Assembly: GCA_017880775.1 (NCBI GenBank)
Contig: JADGRQ010000015.1
Span: 22,749 to 86,748 of the forward strand
Reading direction: 5' to 3'
Source: Burkholderiales bacterium
Lineage (GTDB): Bacteria > Pseudomonadota > Gammaproteobacteria > Burkholderiales > SG8-39
DNA: 64,000 nucleotides
Positions 1-8,649 of the stretch are shown here, piece by piece. The stretch's first letter is position 1; the number at the start of each line of letters is the position of its first letter. The notes beneath the pieces are model-generated. The model had not been told where the DNA came from and did no database searches. It saw nothing but the letters and a program-made list of their open reading frames with translations. Position numbers and translations under genes: made by a program.

Positions 1-372
1 ATGGCGGCAGTTCCAGGTGAGTAGATAGTCCGCGCCATGCCAGGCGGCCACCGCGACATGGAGCGCGTCGAGCGTCGCTTGCGGCGGCATCGCCCCGGCG
101 GCCAGAATGTCGCGCGCCAATTTCTCGACCTCCTGGTTGATGTCGAGAACTGGAAACGATTCCAAGCGCGCAAGCCGTAGCGCGGCGGCCTGTTGGTCGC
201 CGGCGCCCGCTTCCCGGATCACCGCCTCAGAGATGTAGAGATCGTATTTCGCGCTCTCATTGCTCCACCACTGCCGGGTGATCTCCTGGTGCGCCGCCAC
301 CACCAAGTCCCGGCTCGGACGGGCGTGCAGATAGCTGATCACCGAAGTCTCAACGTAGACGCGCTTTTGCAT
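1..372 (-). CDS. PIN-domain protein (VapC-like toxin), C-terminus beyond left window edge
   Basis: Reverse strand from ATG at 372 reads MQKRVYVETSVISYLHARPSRDLVVAAHQEITRQWWSNESAKYDLYISEAVIREAG...DALHVAVAAWHGADYLLTWNCRH, open to position 1; PIN motifs VETS and DALHVAVA. Absent from the ORF track because no stop lies in the window. Confidence 0.85.
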   Translation of the reverse strand, partial: MQKRVYVETSVISYLHARPSRDLVVAAHQEITRQWWSNESAKYDLYISEAVIREAGAGDQQAAALRLARLESFPVLDINQEVEKLARDILAAGAMPPQATLDALHVAVAAWHGADYLLTWNCRH

Positions 373-593
373 CGGAAAATGTTAGCGAGCGGGCCTGATT
401 GCAGCAGAACTCTTCATTGCTTCCCCGATCGGTGGAATGCAGCGCCATTCTAGCGCGCTCCAGTCCGGATTTCTCACACAGGGAACAAGGCGGGCGCCGC
501 GATCGCACCCAGGGAGATATCGCAGGACCGGTGACTGGCGCGCAAGGGTGACGGCACATTGACAGGAAATCATGAAGGCAGCAATGTGACGCT

Positions 594-830
594 ATGCGCA
601 CCACACTTGATTTGCCCGACGAACTCCTGAAGCGGGCCAAGATTGAAGCGGTCGAGCGCGGCACGAGCCTGCGCGATCTCGTGGGCGCGGCGCTCGAACG
701 CGAGCTCAATCGCCCGCCGGAGCCCAAGCCCATGCGCAAGCGCGCGCTGAAACAGGTCTTGCTCGACACTGCTGCGCCGACAGGGATTGCCGTACCCGCC
801 AGAGGTAACTTGAAGCTACGGCGCGTTTGA
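594..830 (+). CDS. Ribbon-helix-helix antitoxin-like protein (VapB/DUF2191-like)
   Basis: MRTTLDLPDELLKRAKIEAVERGTSLRDLVGAALERELNR is a typical RHH antitoxin N-terminus. Confidence 0.75.
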   Translation: MRTTLDLPDELLKRAKIEAVERGTSLRDLVGAALERELNRPPEPKPMRKRALKQVLLDTAAPTGIAVPARGNLKLRRV

Positions 831-1843
831 TGTTTTTTCCGGACGCGATAACCGCAAGCGTGCATCGCACAAGTAACCGTTCGCTCGCCGCACTTGCGAT
901 GGCGTGCATGCTGGCCTTAGCTGCGTTTCCGTCTTTTCCGCAGGGCTATCCCAACAAACCCATACGCCTGATCGTGCCGTGGCCTCCGACCGGTACGGTG
1001 GACATTCTCGGGCGTATGCTCGGACAGAAGCTCTCCGAGAACATGGGGCAGTCCGTGCTGGTCGACAACCGCGCAGGGGCCAACGGCATCATCGGATCCG
1101 AGGCGGCCGCCAAGGCGGCGCCGGATGGCTACACACTCCTCGTCGACAACATCACCGGCCACGCCATCAACGCCACGCTGCAAAGCAAAATGCCATTCGA
1201 CAGTCTGCGCGACTTCGCGCATGTCAGTCTGCTGGCGTGGGTTCCCGACGGCATCGTCAGCCTGCCGTCGCTTCCGGTGAAGAACATCCAGGAATTGATC
1301 GCGCTCGCCAAGGCGCGGCCGGGGCAATTGACCTACGCATCGTTTGGCATCGGCAGCAGCGCGCACCTCGCGGGAGAGTTGTTCAAGATCATGGCGGGCG
1401 TGGACATGCTGCACATCCCCTACAAGGGAGGCCAGCCGGCGATCACCGATCTGCTCGCCGGACAGGTGACGATCTATATCCCGGTCCTCCCCTCGGTGGT
1501 CCCGTTGTCCAAGGCGGATCGTCTGCGTCTGCTGGCCGTCACCGGGGCGCGGCGCTCCTCGGCGATGCCGGACGTTCCCACCGTCGCGGAATCGGGATTG
1601 CCCGGCTTCGAAGCCATCAACTGGTTCGGCCTCATGGCGCCTGCGGGCACGCCGCCCGAGATCGTCGGCCGCCTCAATGCGGAGACTGCGAAGGTGCTGC
1701 AGGCCCCGGATATGCGGGACAAACTCGCCTCGCTCGGCTTCGAGATCCAGTCGAGCACGCCGCAGGAATTCCACGCCCTGCTCAAGAGCGAAACCGAGAA
1801 ATGGGCCAAGGTCGTAAAGGCGTCGGGGGCGCGTGCCGAGTGA
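830..1843 (+). CDS. Bug family tripartite tricarboxylate transporter substrate-binding protein
   Basis: Signal peptide then YPNKPIRLIVPWPPTGTVDILGRMLGQKLSE...VDNRAGANGIIGSEAAAKAAPDGYTLL...PYKGGQPAITDLLAGQV. Confidence 0.93.
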   Translation: MFFPDAITASVHRTSNRSLAALAMACMLALAAFPSFPQGYPNKPIRLIVPWPPTGTVDILGRMLGQKLSENMGQSVLVDNRAGANGIIGSEAAAKAAPDGYTLLVDNITGHAINATLQSKMPFDSLRDFAHVSLLAWVPDGIVSLPSLPVKNIQELIALAKARPGQLTYASFGIGSSAHLAGELFKIMAGVDMLHIPYKGGQPAITDLLAGQVTIYIPVLPSVVPLSKADRLRLLAVTGARRSSAMPDVPTVAESGLPGFEAINWFGLMAPAGTPPEIVGRLNAETAKVLQAPDMRDKLASLGFEIQSSTPQEFHALLKSETEKWAKVVKASGARAE

Positions 1844-1877
1844 CACCGCAACCTGGTTTCTGTCACGCCGCCCGCCC

Positions 1878-2579
1878 TTACGGGCTGCGCAGTATTTCGA
1901 GGATCGCGAGCGCCCGCGCCATGGAAAACTCGCGTGTTTTCGGATCGAATGCCTGGGAGTTGCCGGGCATCATGTAGCCGTGGAGCACGCCGGGGAAGAC
2001 GTGGAGATCGAGATTTTTCTTGCGCGCCGCTAGCGCGCGGTAGGCCTCCAGCACCTCGGGCGGCGCCATGCTGTCCTGGTCTCCCCAGAGGAGGCACACG
2101 GGCTTCTCGACACCTTCCAGCTCGCCGATGAAATCTTTCATCTGCGTCGAATGGCAGCCGATACCGGCGTCGTAGCCCAGGCGCGCGGGGCCGAGGATCG
2201 CGTAGGGCCCGCCGTAGCAGAATCCCATGGCCGCCGCGCGGCCGTTGCACAACGGATGCCGCCGCAGTTCGGCGAGCGTGTCGGCCATGTCGGCTTCGCC
2301 CGCACGGATCTTTTCCAGTCGCGGCTGCCCGCGCGGCGCCGAGCGCGGGTCGTCGCGTGCAAGCGGCCCGGGCGCGCTCGAGCGCCAGAAGAGGTCGGGC
2401 GCGGCGGCGATATAGCCGTGCGCGGCGAATGCGTCGGCGATTGCGCGGACGTCGCCATCCACACCGTGGATCGCGGAGGCGAGCACGACCGCGGGAACTT
2501 TCATCGCACTGTCGGGCACCGCAAGATAGCAATCGAATTCGCCACCGGCCGCGCGGATTGTGATGTCTTTGCCTGGCAT
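1878..2579 (-). CDS. Dienelactone hydrolase family protein
   Basis: In ORF 1878..3971 from MPGKDITIRAAGGEFDCYLAVPDS...MGFCYGGPYAILG...CLLWGDQDSMAP...GVLHGYMMPG; DLH nucleophile context GFCYGG. Confidence 0.9.
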   Translation of the reverse strand: MPGKDITIRAAGGEFDCYLAVPDSAMKVPAVVLASAIHGVDGDVRAIADAFAAHGYIAAAPDLFWRSSAPGPLARDDPRSAPRGQPRLEKIRAGEADMADTLAELRRHPLCNGRAAAMGFCYGGPYAILGPARLGYDAGIGCHSTQMKDFIGELEGVEKPVCLLWGDQDSMAPPEVLEAYRALAARKKNLDLHVFPGVLHGYMMPGNSQAFDPKTREFSMARALAILEILRSP

Positions 2580-2605
2580 GTGCGCTGCACTCTCCGTTAT
2601 GCCGC

Positions 2606-3928
2606 TCAGGCGGCAGGTTTCGGTTTTTCCAGATTCGGCAGCAGCCAGGCGACCAGGCCGATCGCCGGCAGGTACGAGCACAGCTGATAGACGAATGCTA
2701 TGCCGTGCGCGTCGGCGATCCACCCCATCGCCGCCGCGCCGAGGCCGCCCAGGCCGAAAGCAAAGCCGAAGAACACGCCCGAAACCAGGCCGACGCGCCC
2801 GGGCAGCAATTCGTGCGCGTAGACCAGGATCGCCGGGAATGCAGAAGCCATCAGCATGCCGATGATGATCGTCAGCACGGCGGTCCAGAACAGGTTCGCA
2901 TAAGGCAGCGCGAGCGTGAACGGCAGCGCACCGAGGATCGAGATCCAGATCATCGGCCGACGGCCGATCCTGTCCGAGAGGACGCCGCCCGCCAGCGTGC
3001 CGACAGCGATCGCGGCCATGAATATGAAGAGCTGCACCTGCGCGTCCTGCACCGACAGTTGAAACCGCTCGATCAGGTAGAACGTGAAGAACGACGTCAA
3101 GCTGGAGCTGTAGACGTTCTTCGAGAACACCAGCAGCATGAGCACGAAGACGAAGAAGATCGCGCGTGTCCCCGGCACGCCCGTCGCGCCGGCGGCTGCA
3201 CGCGCCGCGGTGTGCGAGGGACCCAGCCGCGCCGCGTACCACATGCCCACGCGCGTCAGCACGGCCATCGCCAGCAGCGCGGCGAGCGAAACCCACGCGA
3301 TCGCCCCCTGGCCTCGCGGCAGGACGATGAATGCGGCGAGCAACGGTCCGACCGCGCCGCCGAGGTTGCCCCCGACCTGGAACAGCGCCTGCGCGATCCC
3401 GTAACGCCCGCCCGAGGCCATGCGCGCGACCCGCGACGCTTCCGGGTGGAACACCGCCGATCCGGTGCCGACGAGCGCTGCGGCGAGCAGCACCGTCGCA
3501 TATTCGTCCGCCGTCGAAAGCAGAATGAGCCCGATCAGCGTCGAACCCATGCCGATCGCCAGCGAATAGGGCTGCGGCCGCCTGTCCGTGTAGATGCCGA
3601 TTGTCGGCTGCAGCAGCGACGCAGTGAGCTGGAACGCGAGCGTGATCATGCCCACTTGCGCGAAGTCCAGGTGGAGCTGCTGTTTCAGCATCGGGTACAG
3701 CGCCGGGATCAGCGACTGCATGAGGTCGTTCAGCAGGTGGCTGAAGCTGAGCGAAATCAGGATCGGGAATACCACTGCCTGCGCTGGGACAGGCGCCGCC
3801 GTCCCTGGAGGGTTTGCGGCAGGCATTGCGGCGTCGGCGGTCGCGGTCTTCTGCATCGGCATCCAGCCAGTGGTGCAATCGGGGACAGCCGCCATTGTCC
3901 GGCATGCCGGCGCACGCCGCCACTCCAC
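2606..3928 (-). CDS. MFS transporter (fosmidomycin-resistance/Fsr-like)
   Basis: 12-TM pattern; LSFSHLLNDLMQSLIPALYPMLKQ...GIYTDRRPQPYSLAIGMGSTLIGL...GTGSAVFHPEASRVAR. Start uncertain; may be at an internal ATG. Confidence 0.85.
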   Translation of the reverse strand: MEWRRAPACRTMAAVPDCTTGWMPMQKTATADAAMPAANPPGTAAPVPAQAVVFPILISLSFSHLLNDLMQSLIPALYPMLKQQLHLDFAQVGMITLAFQLTASLLQPTIGIYTDRRPQPYSLAIGMGSTLIGLILLSTADEYATVLLAAALVGTGSAVFHPEASRVARMASGGRYGIAQALFQVGGNLGGAVGPLLAAFIVLPRGQGAIAWVSLAALLAMAVLTRVGMWYAARLGPSHTAARAAAGATGVPGTRAIFFVFVLMLLVFSKNVYSSSLTSFFTFYLIERFQLSVQDAQVQLFIFMAAIAVGTLAGGVLSDRIGRRPMIWISILGALPFTLALPYANLFWTAVLTIIIGMLMASAFPAILVYAHELLPGRVGLVSGVFFGFAFGLGGLGAAAMGWIADAHGIAFVYQLCSYLPAIGLVAWLLPNLEKPKPAA

Positions 3929-4159
3929 TCACATCACTCGCCGGAGCTTCTGCAGCGAGCGCATGCGCCAAGGTATTGGGCGGTCCGGAAACATCCGCGG
4001 GAACTCTACGTAGCTCACTTCGCCGACGTAGATGTCGCCCTTCGAATCGACCGCGAGGCCTTGCGGGGCGATGAATTTCCCCGTCTCCAGGCCGGGACCG
4101 TCCTCTCCGCCCAGCCGCGCGCCCAGAATGACGGACATCAAGGGTCCTTTGGCACCATC
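3929..4159 (-). pseudogene. C-terminal remnant of an NHL-repeat / peptidyl-alpha-hydroxyglycine lyase-like protein
   Basis: Reads GPLMSVILGARLGGEDGPGLETGKFIAPQGLAVDSKGDIYVGEVSYVEFPRMFPDRPIPWRMRSLQKLRRVM; looks like only the last NHL blade of a much longer family. Confidence 0.6.
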
Positions 4160-4170
4160 AGCCCGGACGC

Positions 4171-4674
4171 CTACGGCTGGATGTAGGCGTAGCCTTTGGA
4201 CTGGTACGCCATCAGCGAAATCCAGCTGTTGCCGATGACCTTGATCTCCGGGAGTACGTTCTCCGCCTTCGTTTCCTGCTGCCGGATTGCCACCGAGCAC
4301 TGTTCGATGCCGTTGACCCCCGGCGCCTTGCTCAACTCCCCGATCCTGGCGGCGATCTTGCCGGCGAGTTCGCGGTCCTCGGGCTTGACCTTGCTCATGT
4401 CGGTCTGCACCAGCTTGGTCGCCGGTCCGCGGAACGCGATCACGAACTGCGGCGTCACGCCCTGCTTGATCAGCGAGGCGCGAGTCTCGTCGATCACGTT
4501 GAGTCGGTTGAGCAGGCCCTTGGCGTCGCCTTCCACGATGTCGAAAGCCACCTTCAGTTCCTTGACGCCGGACAGCACCGTGCGATCGTCCGCCTGCGCC
4601 TGCGCTGCGCCGGGTGCGTTGAGCGCCGCGACGGCGATTACGGCAATCGCGGATACTGCGATTCTGCGGATCAT
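4171..4674 (-). CDS. Exported DsrE-family-like protein
   Basis: MIRRIAVSAIAVIAVAALNAPGAAQAQA signal peptide; VAFDIVEGDAKGLLNRLNVIDETRASLIKQGVTPQFVIAFRGPATKLV resembles exported DsrE-like proteins. Confidence 0.7.
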   Translation of the reverse strand: MIRRIAVSAIAVIAVAALNAPGAAQAQADDRTVLSGVKELKVAFDIVEGDAKGLLNRLNVIDETRASLIKQGVTPQFVIAFRGPATKLVQTDMSKVKPEDRELAGKIAARIGELSKAPGVNGIEQCSVAIRQQETKAENVLPEIKVIGNSWISLMAYQSKGYAYIQP

Positions 4675-4711
4675 TTCATCTCCTCCAAAGGTTGTTGTCA
4701 TTTCCGCAGCC

Positions 4712-6361
4712 CTACACGTAGCTCGGATAGCGCGGGTCGTACATGTGCGACTTCACGTCGGCGAGAACGTCCTGCGGCCGCGGCTTGCCGGCAAGCCCGC
4801 TTGCGTATGCCGACTCGGCCACCGCGGTCGCGATTGCCGCCGAAACCTCGCGGATGCGCTCCAGCGCCGGGAAAAGGCTGCCCTGCTCGAGGTCGGCTTC
4901 GTCCACCCGTTCCGCAAGGCTGCGCGCCGCGGCCATGAACATGTCGTCGGTGACATGGCGCGCGCGGCTGACGATCACGCCGAGTCCGACGCCGGGAAAG
5001 ATATAAGAGTTGTTACCCTGCCGCGGCACGAACGTCCGTCCGTCGATCTTCACCGGATCGAACGGGCTGCCGCAGGCGAACAGCGCGCGGCCGCCCGTCC
5101 ACTGATAAGCCTGCTCCGCGGTGCACTCGGCTTTCGAAGTCGGGTTGGACAGCGCGAATACGATCGGCCGCTGGTTGACGCGTGCCATTTCCTCGAGCGC
5201 CTCGCGCGTGAACGTCCCTCCGACCGCGGCAACGCCGATGATGGCGGTCGGCTTGAGCGCTTTGACGGCTGAAAGGAAATCGCCGATCGGCGCGTGTTCG
5301 TGGGCGTAGGGCCGCTTGTGCTCTACGAGATCGGTTCGTCCTTTCACCACCAGGCCGCGGGAATCCATCAGCCAGCAGCGCTGGCGGGCCGCGGCCGGCT
5401 CGAGGCCCTGCGCGGCGATTGCCGCCACGGCAAGGTTGGCGATTCCGGTGGCGGCCTCCCCGGCGCCGAAGAACAGCAGCCTCTGGTCGGCGAGTTTCCC
5501 GCCGGTGACGCGCAGCGCGGAGAATATTCCGGCGAGGGCAACCGATGCGGTGCCCTGGATGTCGTCGTTGAAAGTGCAGATTCGGTCGCGGTACTTCGCC
5601 AGCAATCGGAACGCATTGTGATTGGCGAAGTCCTCGAACTGGATCACCACGCCGGGAAACACTTCCCGCGCGGCAGTGATCAGTTCGTCGATCAGCTCAT
5701 CGTAGGCGGCGCCGGTAATTCGGTGCTGGCGCAGGCCGATGTAGAACGGATCGGCAAGCAGCGTCTCGTTGTTGGTGCCGACATCGATCGTGACGGGCAG
5801 GCAAAGGCTGGGATGGATCCCGGCGCACGCGGTGTAGAGCGAGAGCTTGCCGACGGGGATGCCCATGCCCTGCGCGCCCTGGTCGCCCAGGCCGAGGATG
5901 CGCTCGCCGTCCGTGACGACGATAATGCCTGCCTGGTGCGGCCAGTTGCGCAGCACGCTCGCCACGCGGCCGCGGTCGTTGGCGCTGATGTAGATGCCGC
6001 GCGGGCGCTGGAAAATCTGGCCGAAGCGCTGGCAGGCGAGCCCTACGGTGGGCGTGTAGATGAGCGGCTGCATTTCGTCCACGTGATCGCAGATCACCCG
6101 GAAGAACAGCGCCTCGTTGCGGTCGTGCAATGCGTTCAGCGCGACGAACTTGTCGAGCGGATCGGCCATCGGCCGCAGGTACTGCAGCACGCGCGCCATT
6201 TGCACGTCCTGCGTGTGCACGTGCGGCGGAAGCAGGCCGCGCAGCCCCAGCGCGTCGCGTTCTTCCTCGGTGAAGGCGGTGCCCTTGTTGAGCAGGGGGT
6301 CCTGCAGCAGAGCCATTCCCTTTGGAATTTCCGGCGTTGGGCGTTGCGGAGGTGCAGCCAT
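4712..6361 (-). CDS. maeA: NAD(P)-dependent malic enzyme
   Basis: DPLLNKGTAFTEEERDALGLRGLLPP...IYTPTVGLACQRFG...FNDDIQGTASVALAGI...GAGEAATGIANL. Confidence 0.95.
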   Translation of the reverse strand: MAAPPQRPTPEIPKGMALLQDPLLNKGTAFTEEERDALGLRGLLPPHVHTQDVQMARVLQYLRPMADPLDKFVALNALHDRNEALFFRVICDHVDEMQPLIYTPTVGLACQRFGQIFQRPRGIYISANDRGRVASVLRNWPHQAGIIVVTDGERILGLGDQGAQGMGIPVGKLSLYTACAGIHPSLCLPVTIDVGTNNETLLADPFYIGLRQHRITGAAYDELIDELITAAREVFPGVVIQFEDFANHNAFRLLAKYRDRICTFNDDIQGTASVALAGIFSALRVTGGKLADQRLLFFGAGEAATGIANLAVAAIAAQGLEPAAARQRCWLMDSRGLVVKGRTDLVEHKRPYAHEHAPIGDFLSAVKALKPTAIIGVAAVGGTFTREALEEMARVNQRPIVFALSNPTSKAECTAEQAYQWTGGRALFACGSPFDPVKIDGRTFVPRQGNNSYIFPGVGLGVIVSRARHVTDDMFMAAARSLAERVDEADLEQGSLFPALERIREVSAAIATAVAESAYASGLAGKPRPQDVLADVKSHMYDPRYPSYV

Positions 6362-6421
6362 GGTGTGGATCCTTGTTGAACAAAACACGGCCCTGGATTG
6401 GGGGTCACGCGATCGCGCAGC

Positions 6422-6913
6422 TTACTCCCGCGAACGGCGCCCGCTTTGATTCATTTCAATCAGGTCCGAGGCCATCAGCTCGGGCTCGATCCCCTCGGCC
6501 TCGGAGGCCGCGAAGTTCAGCTCGACCTTGATGCCGTTCGGATCGAAGAGAAACAACTGGAACAGCGCCTGATCGTTGGCTCGCCGCTGCGTGAACGCGA
6601 CGCCGCGCGAGCGCAGGTGAGCGAGCATCTCGCGCAGGCCGGCGGCGCGAAACGCGATGTGATCGAGCGCGCCGGTGCCGGCCCCCGCGTCCTGCGAGGT
6701 GCGGCCGAGGAATTTCTTCTGGACCTCGCCGGCCTTCGCGGCGCTCGGCCCGATGTGCACCACGTCGCGCCCATCGAGGTACATCCAGTACACGGGAAAG
6801 CCGAACTCCGGGTGTGGGCCTTCTTCCATGCCGAGCACCGCACGGTACCAGTCGCGCGTCGCCTCCTGGTCGTCGGTGGCGACGAGAAAGTGCTCGATGT
6901 GCGACAGCGGCAT
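6422..6913 (-). CDS. VOC (glyoxalase/bleomycin resistance) family protein
   Basis: MPLSHIEHFLVATDDQEATRDWYRAVLGMEEG...FLFDPNGIKVELNF. Confidence 0.88.
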   Translation of the reverse strand: MPLSHIEHFLVATDDQEATRDWYRAVLGMEEGPHPEFGFPVYWMYLDGRDVVHIGPSAAKAGEVQKKFLGRTSQDAGAGTGALDHIAFRAAGLREMLAHLRSRGVAFTQRRANDQALFQLFLFDPNGIKVELNFAASEAEGIEPELMASDLIEMNQSGRRSRE

Positions 6914-6923
6914 GCGGTCGATC

Positions 6924-8645
6924 TTATTTCAGCAGTGTCTCACCCGGCCTCACGCGGCTGAACGCGACCGCCTTCATCGCGATCTCCAGCCCACCGCCGC
7001 CTGCGCGAACGCTGGTGTAGGCCGACTGCTCGAGCGGACCGGTCTCGGGGAAATCGCTCCGGAAATGCGCTCCGCGCGAGTCTTGCCGCGCCAGCGCTGC
7101 CGCGGCGATCGCCTGGCTGGTTTCGACCAGGCTCTTCAGGTTCATCCAGTCGTGCCACGAAAGATTGAACGCACGGTCGGCGTTCACGCCGAGCGCGTGC
7201 GCATCGAGCGCGGCATCGATGTCGCGCAACTCGCGCGCGGCTGTTTCGAGCTCGCCGCCCTCCCGGATGATCCCGACCTTGTCCCACATCAGTCCGTAGA
7301 GGCGCTCGCGCACTTCTTCCAGCGCACCATGCGAACCCGGTGTACCACGCAACGGCCGCTCGCACGCGGCGACGGCCGCCTCGATCACGTCACGATCCGC
7401 ATCGCGCAACTTTCCTCCGTCCGTCACCCACGCCGACATCGCATCGCCCGCCACACCGCCGAACACCGTGGAATTGGCAACGCCGTTGCCGCCGAGCCGG
7501 TTCGCGCCATGCACGCCGCCCGCGTCCTCGCCCGCCACGAACAGGCCCGGCAGCGTGGTGCTGCAATCGGGGTTGAACTCGACTCCGCCCATCATGTAGT
7601 GCGCGGTGGGCACCACTTCGACCAGGCCGCCGGCGAGATCGAAGCCGCAGTCGGCGCAGCGCTCGACCATACCCTTGAACTCCTTGCGCACGCGCTCCGG
7701 CCCGAGATGCGCCATCGCGATGTACAAGCCGCCGTTGGGGGTGACGCGCCCGGCGCGCATTTCGGACATCATCGAGCGCGAGACGACGTCGCGCGTCGCG
7801 CGCTCGAGTTTCGGGTCGTAGTTCTGCATGAAGCGTTGATTGACGCCATTCAGCAGGTAGCCGCCCGAGCCGCGCAGACCCTCTTCCAGCACCGTGCCGG
7901 TCATGCGCGTATGCGTCCCGGCGAGCAATCCGGTCGGGTGAAACTGCACCATCTCCATATCGCGCAGGGGCAGGCCCGCGCGCAGCGCCATCGCCAGCCC
8001 GTCGCAGCTCTTGTCGCCCGAGGGCGTGTGGTATTTGTACATCGTCGGCCCCCCGCCGGTGGCGAGCAGCACGGCCTTCGCGCGCACCAGCACGTACTCG
8101 CCGGTGCGCATGTCGATCATCAGCACGCCGGCGAGCGCGTCGCCCGCTTTCGTTTTCACCAACTCCACCGCGCGATGCTCTTCCAGGCGCCCGATGTCGC
8201 GCGCCCACACCTGTTCGGCGAGCCGGTTGATGATCTCGATGCCGGTCAGGTCGCCCTTGTGCACCGTGCGGTCGAAGGTCTGCCCGGCAAAGGCCTTCTG
8301 GTGGATGCTGCCGTCGGGATTGCGGTCGAAGAAGCAGCCGAGTTCGTTCTCGAGTTCATGGATGCGCTCGACCGCGAGCGTCACCAGCTTCCAGGCGAGG
8401 TCCTGGTCAGGCAGCCACTTGCCGCCCTCGATGGTGTCCATGAAATGGCGCTCAATCGAGTCGCCGGCCGCGAGCGCGACGTTGTAGCCGCCCTGCACCA
8501 TGCGCGTGCAGCCGCATTTGCCGAGCAGGCCCTTCACCGCGACGGTGATCGAGAGTTCCGGCGCCCCCTGGTGGGCGTGCAGCGCGGCGAACAGCCCGGC
8601 GCCGCCCGAGCCGAGGATCAGGATGTCGGTGGAAAGCTCGCGCAT
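6924..8645 (-). CDS. SdhA/FrdA-like FAD-dependent flavoprotein subunit
   Basis: TDILILGSGGAGLFAALHA...LLATGGGPTMYKYHTPSGDKSCDGLAMALRAGLPLRDMEMVQFHPTGLL...LRGSGGYLLN...PTAHYMMGGVEF...GEDAGGVHGANRLGGNGVANSTVFGGVAG. Confidence 0.92.
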   Translation of the reverse strand: MRELSTDILILGSGGAGLFAALHAHQGAPELSITVAVKGLLGKCGCTRMVQGGYNVALAAGDSIERHFMDTIEGGKWLPDQDLAWKLVTLAVERIHELENELGCFFDRNPDGSIHQKAFAGQTFDRTVHKGDLTGIEIINRLAEQVWARDIGRLEEHRAVELVKTKAGDALAGVLMIDMRTGEYVLVRAKAVLLATGGGPTMYKYHTPSGDKSCDGLAMALRAGLPLRDMEMVQFHPTGLLAGTHTRMTGTVLEEGLRGSGGYLLNGVNQRFMQNYDPKLERATRDVVSRSMMSEMRAGRVTPNGGLYIAMAHLGPERVRKEFKGMVERCADCGFDLAGGLVEVVPTAHYMMGGVEFNPDCSTTLPGLFVAGEDAGGVHGANRLGGNGVANSTVFGGVAGDAMSAWVTDGGKLRDADRDVIEAAVAACERPLRGTPGSHGALEEVRERLYGLMWDKVGIIREGGELETAARELRDIDAALDAHALGVNADRAFNLSWHDWMNLKSLVETSQAIAAAALARQDSRGAHFRSDFPETGPLEQSAYTSVRAGGGGLEIAMKAVAFSRVRPGETLLK

Positions 8646-8649
8646 CCCG

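Noticed and set aside
904-1977. 357-aa plus ORF overlapping the first Bug gene in another frame
   Set aside because: Out-of-frame translation of a clear Bug protein; His/Arg-rich, no motifs.
2705-4186. 493-aa plus-strand ORF opposite the MFS gene
   Set aside because: Composition (RERERQRTEDRDPDHR...) is that of an antisense shadow frame; the minus strand encodes a clear transporter.
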